The notes under the pieces were generated by a model. That model worked only from the letters and a program-made list of their open reading frames with translations. It ran no database searches and was not told the origin of the DNA. Below are positions 17,833-26,937 of a DNA stretch of 64,000 bases, piece by piece. The first letter of the stretch is position 1, and every line of letters begins with the position of its first letter. A program made the translations under genes and the position numbers. The stretch comes from Nitrosomonas halophila (GTDB taxonomy: Bacteria > Pseudomonadota > Gammaproteobacteria > Burkholderiales > Nitrosomonadaceae), in assembly GCF_900107165.1 (NCBI RefSeq), contig NZ_FNOY01000010.1, forward strand, positions 1-64,000, written 5' to 3'.

Positions 17833-20800
17833 TCAGCCCACACTCTCAACAGCTTGCGCAGCACTTTCCGGCAAAGGTTCGCTGGAGCCGTCTGGAGCGG
17901 ATGACGATGCCAGCAGCGAACCTTCTTTTGCTTGCCGGTATTGCAGAAGTTTGAGCGGATCGATAATCAGTATGGTCATGTCTTCTCCTATCATGGCCGC
18001 ACCGGCCAAACCGGGTACACGCGATAATTGTGCACCGAGATCTTTCATGACGATCTCGCACCGCCCGGCCAGTTCGCCGGCATGGAGTGCCAAGCGGCTT
18101 TGATCGGATTGTAGCAACAGTATTCGCTGATAGCATTTGATCACGGGAGCCTGATCGGCTTCTCCCAGCAGATGCGGGAGATAGCTCACCGGATAGCGTT
18201 CTCCCTGCCAATCGATGCCTCCGGTCTGGTAGGCGGTTGTCAAGGTCATATCATCCATTTCCAGAACCTGTGTCACGAGTGGTACCGAAATGCCGTATAT
18301 GTTGCCAGCCACGCTGGCGACCCAGGTACGCGTAACGGTCTGCGACGCTGGCAAACGCAATGTGCAAGTCATCCTTTGGTTATGTTCGGCAGTGATGGCG
18401 ATGCTGACACCGATTGCTGCCAGTGCATGCTGGAAATCATCCAGGCTATCGCTTGTGCCACATACTTTATCCAGCACCTCGTCCGAGGCAGTCATTTCAG
18501 GTTGATGTACTTTCCCGCTCTGGTGAAAGTGCGCGCCAGCCGGCTGAATGCCGCCAGCTGATAATGTGATGATGAAGCCATTGCCTTCCTGGCGCAGATT
18601 GAGCGTGATCTGACCGGTTTCCGCTCTGCCAGCCTGGCACGGTTCATCGGCTGATTCGGTCCCATGTTGCAGAACGCCCCGCAGCACATGCGTGAGTGGT
18701 GCTCTGATGGTCTCAAGCATCCTCTGCTCAATCGCCAGATCTTCTCCCTGAATAATGAAATTGATCTGTCTGTCTGTATCTCGAGCGCTTTCGCTGACCA
18801 CCTGCTGCAGCTGTGTGCACAAATGCGAAAGGGGCTTGAAGCGTATGTTGTCCAGTGTCTGCTGTAACTGGTAATTGAGATGCACTTGCTGGTCCAAAGC
18901 CGACTTAGCAGCCTGCTGGGTTGCCAGCAGATTTTGATGGACGCTCAGCAGCTCGTCTAGCTCCATCTCCAGTTGCTGGGTTAATTGCGGCAAGTGTATG
19001 GAATGGTCTGGCTGCCCAGCCTCTGCCGGGACCGGATTTTCGGCTGACGATGAGGGCGTGCCGGGTGAATAGCTATCTGCTCCTGTTTTTGCTGCATGCA
19101 GGCGTTCACGCATGTGGCGGATACTTGTGCCCAGATGCTGCAGCTGCTGCTCAAAGCCATATAGTTGTTTCTCGACTTGTGAACGGGCCACACTCGCCTC
19201 GCTCGCATCATCCACCAGACAGTCGATCAAACCGGCTTCCACCTGCAGAATGGAGGCCTGTCCACCGGTCCCAATCGCTACAGGCTGATTGCAGACAGGC
19301 ACAGACGGTATGGTATGCGCAGCGGTCTGATGGGATCCGGATTCGCTGGCCTCTCCTACGATCGGGGTTTGGGCCGCTTGATCTATTGGAGCACTGCCTG
19401 CATCAGATAGGGTATGCTCGCTGACTGTTTCTGTCACCAGGCTCGTGACTGCCTGATCCATCGACTGGGGCTGATCCTGCTCCACTGCCATGACTGGTTG
19501 GCACAAGCCCTCGTCTGATGGAACGCTGGCGGAGGATTGACTGGCTTCAAGCATGAAGCTCCTGATCTGCTCAATCAAGGCTGCGGCCTCGATTTCGACT
19601 TCCCCATTTTTGGCGAGCTGCGCACACCAGACACCAAAATGCTCATGGCTTTCTGCCAGCAGCGCCAACAGGCAATCCGTTGCAGGGGCTTGCTCGCCCA
19701 GCCAGCGATTCATGAGTTGTTCGATGCGCCAGGCAACCTCACCCAGATCCGGTAGTGCTACCATGCGGCCACTTTCCTTCAGTGTATGGAAACCTTGCCG
19801 GATGGCGGCCAGTGCTTCCAGGTCGGCAGGGTTGTAGCGGCATGCCTGCAAATTCTCGGCGATGCTGGCCAGCACGTCATTGCACTCATCAAGAAAGATT
19901 GTCAGCAAGTCTGTATCGATCATGGATTCGCTGCTTTCCGGGGAGGCAGCGGTTGATTGCGGAAGAGGCTCGCTGCCGGTATCAAGCGCTTGATCGGCTG
20001 GAGACTGATCAAACATGCTGATGGCGGCTTCCACCAGCGCTTCCCGATCTGGTTGAGGATTTCCGAGGGTTTCAATATAGAAACTAAAACTGCTGAGTGC
20101 ATCAGCCAGCAAAGTTTGTTCGCCAGGATGCGCTGATTCGGCCGGATTCATCAGTTTCTTGGCCTGGCCATGGCATAAATCGAGCAAGATGCCGGCACGA
20201 TCGAGCTCGAGCATGGCCAACATGCCGCCAATCTGTGTAAATAACCGTGGCAGCATGGACAAATCATCACGAGCTCCGGCATCGATAAAAAATCGCTCGA
20301 GAATGTCTTCAATTTGCGTCAGATTGGCGCGTATTTCCTGCGTGACCTGCTGCATCAACGCTTGCGCCTGCGCCGGATCCGTATCCTGATGTGTTTCAGG
20401 CGCATCGGCCGAAGATGGCGCCACTGTTTCACCAGCCATTAACGCATGTATACGGCGAGCAAGCAATGCCGCCTTTGATGACAGCTCCGGGGGAAGCTGC
20501 TGGATATTGTCCAGCATATTATCCATCAGTGCCAGGCTACCCGTTATCGCCAGCAAAATGCTGTCGTCCTCGCCAGCTGCTGGCATGCTCAATCCGGACC
20601 AAGCGTCGTGCACCGCTCCGAGCAATGTTTTCAGCGGCGGACAATTCGACTTAGCAGCAAGAACCTGGAATTGCTCGGACAAGGCCGTTAAAGTGGCTCG
20701 ATCTTCCGCTTCTTCGAAGCTAAACCGGTACCAGCGGTCGGTGATATCGCTCAACAAGGCACGCATGGCCTCCAATTCGGACGCCGGCAACACCAGGTCT

Positions 20801-21717
20801 TCCTCCGCGATTTCCGCCAGCGGGTCTAAATTATCGAATGCAGTCAGCAATTGCTGCCAGTCATAGACACGATTGATTTCCTGCAATCGTTCACTCACTG
20901 GCTGACAACGTGCGACGCGGTACAGGAGCTCCCTGGTCAACTGATCGGCAACGGTGTGCGCTTCGTTATTGAGCCGCCTGATTTCCTGCTCAATTTTTCC
21001 GCAGAGCCGGCGGATGGAATGATCAACACTCTGCTCTTGATGCAGCAGGCTGTCCAGAAAACCGGTAGAAATCCACCAAAAAGCTCTCTGTTCGATTGGT
21101 GCCGGCAGCTGCTCGATCATGCGTACGGCATCGATCATTTGCAGCAGACTTTGCTTGTTGCCCGAGTCCCGCAGCCAATTGACCAGGCCAGTCTGGAATA
21201 ACGTGCGCGCCTGCCGGGCGGCCGTTTGCCTGGCAGGCGTATCAAGATCGGATGATGCCGGGGTGAGCGGCAATGATTCACGCATGCTGGGAAAAAACAA
21301 ATCGCTTGCGGGAACCTCCTCCAATCCCTGCACCTGCATGATCTTACGATAGACAGGAAACAGTTTGGCGGGATTGTCCTCCCCGCCATCCACCAATGCA
21401 TTCAAGTAACGCTCTATCGACCGCAAGGATTGGCTGACCACCTGAAGCGTATCGGGCTGCGATGCTATTTTTTGCTCGCACAGGGACTTGAGCAAGGCTT
21501 CCAGCTTCTGGCTCACAAATGCAATCCCGCTCAGTCCCAGCATTTCCAGCATACCGTTAAGTTGATGGGTGTAATAATGACAATTTTCGATTTGCTGGCC
21601 ATCAGCAGGATTGCTGGTATAGGACTCCAGATGACGGTAAATCAGGCGAAAAATCTGCGCAATCGCTTCTCTAATGCCGACGACGGAAGATATATCGATT
21701 TTGGTCTCAGTATTCAT
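17833..21717 (-). CDS. ChpA/PilL-like Hpt-CheW protein without receiver domain
   Basis: A 1294-residue cytoplasmic protein resembling ChpA/PilL, the multi-Hpt histidine kinase for twitching motility. Residues 1-570 contain degenerate Hpt-like helical bundles. The clear Hpt domain is at about 600-725, with FHTLKESGRMVAL and phosphorylatable His644. A helical linker at 830-980 leads to a kinase-like ATP-binding domain (about 985-1125), whose N-box reads HVLRGVLQHGTES: the Asn that binds Mg-ATP is not where expected and glycine boxes are unclear. A CheW-like domain (about 1129-1285) ends the protein. The terminal receiver domain of ChpA is absent, and no pil or che genes are nearby. It may be a phosphorelay or scaffold protein rather than an active kinase. 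Confidence 0.75.
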   Translation of the reverse strand: MNTETKIDISSVVGIREAIAQIFRLIYRHLESYTSNPADGQQIENCHYYTHQLNGMLEMLGLSGIAFVSQKLEALLKSLCEQKIASQPDTLQVVSQSLRSIERYLNALVDGGEDNPAKLFPVYRKIMQVQGLEEVPASDLFFPSMRESLPLTPASSDLDTPARQTAARQARTLFQTGLVNWLRDSGNKQSLLQMIDAVRMIEQLPAPIEQRAFWWISTGFLDSLLHQEQSVDHSIRRLCGKIEQEIRRLNNEAHTVADQLTRELLYRVARCQPVSERLQEINRVYDWQQLLTAFDNLDPLAEIAEEDLVLPASELEAMRALLSDITDRWYRFSFEEAEDRATLTALSEQFQVLAAKSNCPPLKTLLGAVHDAWSGLSMPAAGEDDSILLAITGSLALMDNMLDNIQQLPPELSSKAALLARRIHALMAGETVAPSSADAPETHQDTDPAQAQALMQQVTQEIRANLTQIEDILERFFIDAGARDDLSMLPRLFTQIGGMLAMLELDRAGILLDLCHGQAKKLMNPAESAHPGEQTLLADALSSFSFYIETLGNPQPDREALVEAAISMFDQSPADQALDTGSEPLPQSTAASPESSESMIDTDLLTIFLDECNDVLASIAENLQACRYNPADLEALAAIRQGFHTLKESGRMVALPDLGEVAWRIEQLMNRWLGEQAPATDCLLALLAESHEHFGVWCAQLAKNGEVEIEAAALIEQIRSFMLEASQSSASVPSDEGLCQPVMAVEQDQPQSMDQAVTSLVTETVSEHTLSDAGSAPIDQAAQTPIVGEASESGSHQTAAHTIPSVPVCNQPVAIGTGGQASILQVEAGLIDCLVDDASEASVARSQVEKQLYGFEQQLQHLGTSIRHMRERLHAAKTGADSYSPGTPSSSAENPVPAEAGQPDHSIHLPQLTQQLEMELDELLSVHQNLLATQQAAKSALDQQVHLNYQLQQTLDNIRFKPLSHLCTQLQQVVSESARDTDRQINFIIQGEDLAIEQRMLETIRAPLTHVLRGVLQHGTESADEPCQAGRAETGQITLNLRQEGNGFIITLSAGGIQPAGAHFHQSGKVHQPEMTASDEVLDKVCGTSDSLDDFQHALAAIGVSIAITAEHNQRMTCTLRLPASQTVTRTWVASVAGNIYGISVPLVTQVLEMDDMTLTTAYQTGGIDWQGERYPVSYLPHLLGEADQAPVIKCYQRILLLQSDQSRLALHAGELAGRCEIVMKDLGAQLSRVPGLAGAAMIGEDMTILIIDPLKLLQYRQAKEGSLLASSSAPDGSSEPLPESAAQAVESVG

Positions 21718-22155
21718 TGCACGGCTTTCCTAAATCTTGAGAATGAGAGTAAGTATTCCACATTGAACAATCAGCTGGCACGGATGCAAGCCTTTGCACC
21801 GGGTCATCATGGACCAGGAGGCCATGGTGCGCTGCCATCTGGCTGGCTGCAATCAGATATCAGATGCATGAAAATTATATTGACATATCCGGACACCACG
21901 ATAGAGTAATCGCAGACTGCTGGAGACAAAAATGCAAAGAAGTTCGTAAAAACAGCGCTTATCGGTACTTTGCAGCAATAGCAAAATCAGATTTCTGGCA
22001 GCGGCCGGAGAGTTGTGCCCGCTCGTTGCGGCATGAGAAGGTGCATGAAGGGGGGGCGGCAAGCAGCAATGCGGGTTGATCGATGCCGTTTTTATCGAAA
22101 CCAACCCGCTCGCGGTATGCGGCAGATTCGATATGAACCTGGCTGATTCAGGTTG
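21718..22155. other. gene-free stretch between two minus-strand genes
   Basis: 438 bp lying upstream of the Hpt-CheW gene and downstream of ilvA. No gene, known RNA or repeat copy was recognised. Frames are short and of low coding quality. It should contain the promoter for the Hpt-CheW gene near 21720-21800. Confidence 0.45.
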
Positions 22156-23667
22156 TCAACCGAGAAAAAGCTTATAGGCGGGGTTGGTGCTTTCTTCCCA
22201 GTAGCGATAACCCAGCTTGTCAAGGAAATCCCTGAATTCGTGTTTTTCGTTTGGCGGCACTTCCATCCCGACCAGCACGCGGCCAAAATCTGCGCCATGA
22301 TTGCGGTAATGGAACAAGCTGATGTTCCAATGGTGGCTCATATGATTCAGAAAATTCATGAGCGCACCCGGTCTGTCCGGGAACTCAAAACGATACAGGA
22401 TTTCATGTTTGACATCCCGGGAGCGGCCACCCACCATATGACGGATATGCAGCTTTGCCATCTCGTTAGCCGTCATGTCTTCGGTACGCAGACCGCTATC
22501 CCGCAGACTCTGGATTAAATGCAAAGCTTCTTCGCGGTTACGCACCGATACACCGACAAAGACATGGGCTTCCTTGGGATCGGCATACCGGTAATTGAAT
22601 TCTGTAATGCTGCGGGCACCCAGCAAGCTGCAGAACTTCTTGAAACTGCCGGGTTGTTCGGGAATCGTTACAGCCATGACCGCTTCCCTTTGCTCACCAA
22701 GTTCCGCGCGCTCGGAAATATGGCGTAACCGGTCAAAATTCATATTGGCGCCGGAAGCCACCGCGACCAGCGTTTCATGCTGCAGATTTTCCCGCTCGAC
22801 ATAAGCCTTCAAGCCAGCGACGGACAGCGCACCGGAAGGCTCGACGATGGCACGGGTATCTTCAAAAATATCCTTGATGGCCGCACAGATCGCATCGGAA
22901 TCGACCAGCAATATTTCATCGACCAGTTCCCGGCATATGCGAAAGGTTTCCTTGCCTACCATTCGAACCGCGACACCATCGGCAAACAATCCCACCTGCG
23001 ACAGTTTCACGCGCCTTTTGTTTTTCAGGGAACGATGCATCGCGTCGGAATCGACTGGCTCGACACCTATGATCTTGATATTGGGATCGAGCCGTTTTAC
23101 ATAGGATGCAATGCCGGCAATCAGGCCCCCCCCGCCTATCGGCACGAAGATTGCATGGATCTTGCCTGTATGCTGACGCAGGATCTCCATCCCTATCGTT
23201 CCCTGCCCGGCAATGACTTCCGGATCATCATAGGGATGGACAAAAGTTGCATCTTCCTTTCTTGTCAGCTTCAATGCGTACTCATACGCATCGTTATAGG
23301 AATCACCATGCAACAGAACCGTCGCACCCAGAGCCATCACAGCGTTGATCTTGATCTGGGGCGTGGTTGCCGGCATGACAATGGTGGCCGAACAGCCGAG
23401 TTTGCTCGCAGCCAAGGCCACGCCTTGGGCATGATTACCAGCTGAGGCAGCGATCACGCCATGCTGGAGCAAATCTGGGGGGATTTTCGCCATCTTGTTG
23501 TAGGCTCCCCGCAGCTTGAAGGAAAATACTTGCTGCATGTCTTCTCTTTTGAGAAAGACTCGGTTGTGCATGCGCGCTGACAAAGACGCCGCCCGATCCA
23601 ATGGGGTTTCTATGGCGACATCGTAGACACGGGCCGTGAGTATTTTTTCAAGGTAATTATTCTTCAT
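22156..23667 (-). CDS. ilvA: threonine ammonia-lyase, biosynthetic
   Basis: PLP-dependent threonine deaminase, first step of isoleucine synthesis (threonine to 2-oxobutyrate plus ammonia). The catalytic domain has SFKLRGAYNKMA with the PLP lysine at about 51, SAGNHAQGVAL, and the phosphate-binding GGGGLIAG. The C-terminal third holds two ACT-like regulatory domains (VTIPEQPGSFKKF and RFEFPDRPGALMNFL), so it is the long, isoleucine-inhibited form. The frame is open to 23736, but the ATG at 23667 gives 503 residues and the family N-terminus (ILTARVYDVAIETPL). It stands alone. Confidence 0.95.
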   Translation of the reverse strand: MKNNYLEKILTARVYDVAIETPLDRAASLSARMHNRVFLKREDMQQVFSFKLRGAYNKMAKIPPDLLQHGVIAASAGNHAQGVALAASKLGCSATIVMPATTPQIKINAVMALGATVLLHGDSYNDAYEYALKLTRKEDATFVHPYDDPEVIAGQGTIGMEILRQHTGKIHAIFVPIGGGGLIAGIASYVKRLDPNIKIIGVEPVDSDAMHRSLKNKRRVKLSQVGLFADGVAVRMVGKETFRICRELVDEILLVDSDAICAAIKDIFEDTRAIVEPSGALSVAGLKAYVERENLQHETLVAVASGANMNFDRLRHISERAELGEQREAVMAVTIPEQPGSFKKFCSLLGARSITEFNYRYADPKEAHVFVGVSVRNREEALHLIQSLRDSGLRTEDMTANEMAKLHIRHMVGGRSRDVKHEILYRFEFPDRPGALMNFLNHMSHHWNISLFHYRNHGADFGRVLVGMEVPPNEKHEFRDFLDKLGYRYWEESTNPAYKLFLG

Positions 23668-24120
23668 GGGATATATTGGATGATCGGCAGCAACAGCAGC
23701 CTGAAACAGCATAACCTGGCTACAATTCCAAACCATCGCTATACTATGGCCGATTTGATCAGCGCGTCCTGCCTGGCATGGCTGACAGAAAACATTGGTT
23801 ACATTTTATTGTCGTGCATGTTGCATGCAGTATGCTCTGGCTGCTGCAATGGCTTATTCTATCATGCAGGATGCGCGGTCAAGACAGTAAGTCGTTATCT
23901 CTATCGGTAAAGTACATGCACACTATATAATCCCAGCTGCCTCAATTGGCCACTCAGCATATTCGTACAAGGTAAATTTTACCGGTCATGCCCATCATTA
24001 TGATCTGAATTACAACATTGCGATCCCGCTCTAAGGAGCCGTGAAGGAAGAAGTGTTACAGTTATTTATGAGCGACTCCTGACTACCCACATTCAATACC
24101 AATAAAAGGAGAGATATATC
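23668..24120. other. intergenic region with deleted repeat element
   Basis: Divergent promoter region between ilvA (minus) and the PA2779-type gene (plus). Nothing coding is supported. It contains the 45-bp family C remnant at 24034-24081. AAAAGGAGAG at about 24106-24115 is the ribosome-binding site of the next gene. Confidence 0.6.
24034..24081. repeat. MITE-like element, family C, internally deleted copy
   Basis: Forty-five bases (24037-24081) carrying only the two ends of the element at 7424-7586: GGAGCCGTGAAGGAAG joined through AAGTGT to TACAGTTATTTATGAGCGAC and TCC. In the full copy AAGTGT occurs near both ends (about 7440 and 7558), so the short copy is explained by a deletion between these direct repeats. 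The left flank is TAA as in the full copy; the right flank is TGA. Confidence 0.85.
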
Positions 24121-24534
24121 ATGCGTTTTTTTCATCGCATTCGTGTGGCACTCGCATTACCCTTGATACTGAGTCTTATCCTCACCAGTTTTCCCATGGC
24201 GGGTTTTGCCGCCAGCCATATCAGCACGGATCAGCTCATTGAAGACAGCATGCTTGCGACTGAACGTGCACGGATCCATGAATTTATGTCGCGCGAGGAT
24301 GTGCGTGCTGAAATGACCGCTTTGGGTGTGGACCCGGATGAGGCGCTGGCCCGTATCAATAGTTTCTCGGATAGCGAAATACAGCTGATAGCCGGACAGA
24401 TCCATGCCCAGCCCGCTGGGGAAGGCGCTATTGGCCCCATCATTGGCGCTCTGGTCGGGGTATTCATTATTTTGCTTATCACCGATTTGCTTTGCCTCAC
24501 TACCGTCTTCAACTTCACCAAGTGCGCAAGATAA
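24121..24534 (+). CDS. PA2779-family protein
   Basis: A 137-residue protein of the PA2779 family. An N-terminal signal-like segment (LALPLILSLILTSFPMAGFA) is followed by a conserved helical region (IHEFMSREDVRAEMTALGVD then PDEALARINSFSDSEI). A C-terminal membrane helix (IGALVGVFIILLITDLLC) follows. Function is not established. The gene is regularly found beside a PA2778-type cysteine peptidase, as here, so the two probably act together in the envelope. AAAGGAGAG supports the ATG. Confidence 0.85.
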   Translation: MRFFHRIRVALALPLILSLILTSFPMAGFAASHISTDQLIEDSMLATERARIHEFMSREDVRAEMTALGVDPDEALARINSFSDSEIQLIAGQIHAQPAGEGAIGPIIGALVGVFIILLITDLLCLTTVFNFTKCAR

Positions 24535-24702
24535 AGCTTCAACCCTGCAGCTGCCCCAGTTGGGCTGGTGGCGGCAGCATAACTCTACGGCTTTGCCGGT
24601 ATGACCCGGCAGGCCGTAACGCAATGGCCGCGTTGCCATGTCCTGAAATGGGATCGCCATTTCTCTTCATGCCAGCTCGCCATGCTCTCTTAGGGCTCGC
24701 TA

Positions 24703-25680
24703 ATGAGCCCTAAGCTACTGCGCCTATGCCAACAGGCCCAACTGGGGCAGGTCAACCTGAAACTGCGCGCAGGCCTGCAATGCTGTCTGCTGATGATTCT
24801 GCTGAGCGGTTGCACCGCACCGCAAACCCGGTTGGCGCTGGAACAACCAACGGGGTTTGCCAGGCAGGCGATAGTCGCGAATGTGCCATTCTATCCGCAA
24901 GAGGCGTATTACTGCGGTCCGGCAGCGCTCGCCATGATGCTAACCTGGGCAGGCATGCCAACCGGGCAGGAGCAAATAGCCCCCGAGGTTTTTACGCCTG
25001 GCCGGCAAGGCACGCTCACTCAGGATATATTGGCTGGCGCGAGACGCCATGGCGCTCTGGCAATCACCGTTGATTCCCTGAGCGATATCCTGACCGAGAT
25101 TTCAGCAGGTAATCCCGTTATGGTATTCCAGAATCTGGGTCTGAAAATCTGGCCACAGTGGCATTTTTCGGTGGCTGTGGGTTATGATCTGGCCAACGAA
25201 AATCTGCTGTTGCACTCTGGCCTTACGCCTTATCGCACGACTGATCTGCATGCCTTCGAGCAGACCTGGCAGCGCGCTGGCGCTTGGGCGGTTACCATTA
25301 CAGCACCCGATCGCTTGCCGGCAACCAGCACGGAAATTGCGGCACTGAAAGCGGCCGCCGGGTTGGAACGTGCGGCGCATTACACGGCCGCGATCACAGC
25401 CTATCAGGCCATCATCCAGCGCTGGCCCGAAAGCAAGATTGCTCGCATGGGGATAGGCAATACGGAATACAAGCAAGGCCGGTTTGAACAAGCGGCCACT
25501 GCCTTTCGTGCAGTCATCCAGATCGATGCTGCCTATGCCGCTGCCTGGAATAACCTCGCCCATGCGCTTGCCGGCCAGGGGCTCGGCAGCGAGGCGGCCG
25601 CAGCTGCCCGCAGGGCCGTTGTCCTGGACGCCAGCAACCCAGCCTATCAGGCGACGCTGCACGCGATCATACAGGACTGA
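24703..25680 (+). CDS. PA2778-family C39-like cysteine peptidase with TPR repeats
   Basis: A 325-residue exported protein. LMILLSGC gives a lipobox with Cys37, so it is probably a lipoprotein. Residues about 55-200 form a C39-like papain-fold domain with the nucleophile in YYCGPAALAMML (Cys71) and the histidine in QWHFSVAVGYD (about 154). Residues 215-320 contain three tetratricopeptide repeats (AAHYTAAITAYQAIIQRWP, EYKQGRFEQAATAFRAVI, and so on). It follows the PA2779-type gene by 168 bp. The substrate is unknown; processing of a peptide or a role in exopolymer export are possibilities only. Confidence 0.85.
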   Translation: MSPKLLRLCQQAQLGQVNLKLRAGLQCCLLMILLSGCTAPQTRLALEQPTGFARQAIVANVPFYPQEAYYCGPAALAMMLTWAGMPTGQEQIAPEVFTPGRQGTLTQDILAGARRHGALAITVDSLSDILTEISAGNPVMVFQNLGLKIWPQWHFSVAVGYDLANENLLLHSGLTPYRTTDLHAFEQTWQRAGAWAVTITAPDRLPATSTEIAALKAAAGLERAAHYTAAITAYQAIIQRWPESKIARMGIGNTEYKQGRFEQAATAFRAVIQIDAAYAAAWNNLAHALAGQGLGSEAAAAARRAVVLDASNPAYQATLHAIIQD

Positions 25681-25745
25681 TGGCGCCCGGATTCCTGCTT
25701 TCCAGACAGGCTGGAAACTATGATGCCAAGGTGGCCAGAACCGGT

Positions 25746-26921
25746 TTAACCCAATCCGCGTGCCAGATCCGTTCTGATATCCGCTGGTGATTCCAGTCCA
25801 ACTGCAATCCGCAACAGCCCGTCGCTGATGCCGGCAGCATCGCGCGCTTGCTGACTGATGCGGCCATGTGTCGTGGTGGCTGGATGAGTGAGTGTACTCT
25901 TGGTATCGCCAAGATTGGCTGTAATCGATAACAACTTGGTCGCATCGACCACGCGCCAGGCCATCTCCCGGCCCCCCTTCACTTCAAACGAAACGATACC
26001 GCCACCGGTCTTCTGCTGCCGCATGGCAAGCCGATGTTGCGGATGCGAGGGCAAGCCAGGATAAAAGACGCGCGCCACGTTAGGATGTGCTTCCAGCCAT
26101 TGGGCGATTTCCAGTGCATGGGCGGAATGCGCCTGCATTCTGATGCCCAGGGTTTCCAGGCCTTTCAGGATCACCCAAGCATTAAACGCACTCAGCGTGG
26201 GCCCTGCCGTACGCAGGAAACCGAATATGCCGCCTTCCATGATCAAATCACGATTACCCAGCACTGCGCCGCCGAGCACCCTGCCCTGCCCATCCAGGTA
26301 TTTGGTGGCGGAATGAATCACCAGGTCCGCGCCCAATTTCAATGGCTGCTGCAAGGCTGGTGTGCAGAAGCAGTTATCGACCACCAGCCACGCTTGGTTT
26401 TGATGGGCGATTGCAGCCAATGCTGCAATATCGGAAATTTCAGTCAATGGATTGGAAGGTGTCTCCAGAAAAAACATTCTGGTGCTGGGGTTAACGGCGG
26501 CCTGCCATTCTCCAGGTTCCGTAGCGGAGACAAAAGTCGTTTCGATTTTGAAACGATTGAGAATGTTGGTAAAAAGATTGACGGTCGAGCCAAACAAACT
26601 GCGTGATGCGACAACATGGTCTCCGGCCGATAACAGCCCCATCACACAGGCCAAGATGGCAGACATTCCGGAAGCAGTCGCAATACATGCTTCCGCCCCC
26701 TCCAGGGCAGCCAACCGCTCTTGCATGACAGTCACGGTTGGATTGGTGAAACGTGAGTAAATATTGCCGGGCTCCTCACCGGAGAAACGCGCCGCAGCCT
26801 GTGCGGCGCTATCGAATACGAAGCTCGAGGTTAAATATAAGGGTTCCGAATGTTCGTTAAATTGACTGCGGTGTATGCCGGCATGAATTGCCAAAGTCTC
26901 GAGATCTAAATCGCTGGTCAT
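25746..26921 (-). CDS. metZ: O-succinylhomoserine sulfhydrylase
   Basis: A 391-residue PLP enzyme of the Cys/Met metabolism family. It makes homocysteine directly from O-succinylhomoserine and sulfide. Seen: YSRFTNPTVTVMQERLAALE, SGMSAILACVMGLL, the PLP lysine in HSATKYLDGQGR (about 207), and the C-terminal SLGD-like ANLGDTKSTLTHPATTTH. The ANLGDTKS form and its position directly after purF are typical of proteobacterial MetZ rather than MetB. It starts 16 bp after purF stops and is probably read from the cvpA-purF transcript. Confidence 0.93.
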   Translation of the reverse strand: MTSDLDLETLAIHAGIHRSQFNEHSEPLYLTSSFVFDSAAQAAARFSGEEPGNIYSRFTNPTVTVMQERLAALEGAEACIATASGMSAILACVMGLLSAGDHVVASRSLFGSTVNLFTNILNRFKIETTFVSATEPGEWQAAVNPSTRMFFLETPSNPLTEISDIAALAAIAHQNQAWLVVDNCFCTPALQQPLKLGADLVIHSATKYLDGQGRVLGGAVLGNRDLIMEGGIFGFLRTAGPTLSAFNAWVILKGLETLGIRMQAHSAHALEIAQWLEAHPNVARVFYPGLPSHPQHRLAMRQQKTGGGIVSFEVKGGREMAWRVVDATKLLSITANLGDTKSTLTHPATTTHGRISQQARDAAGISDGLLRIAVGLESPADIRTDLARGLG

Positions 26922-26937
26922 GGAGGTTCTTCAAAAA

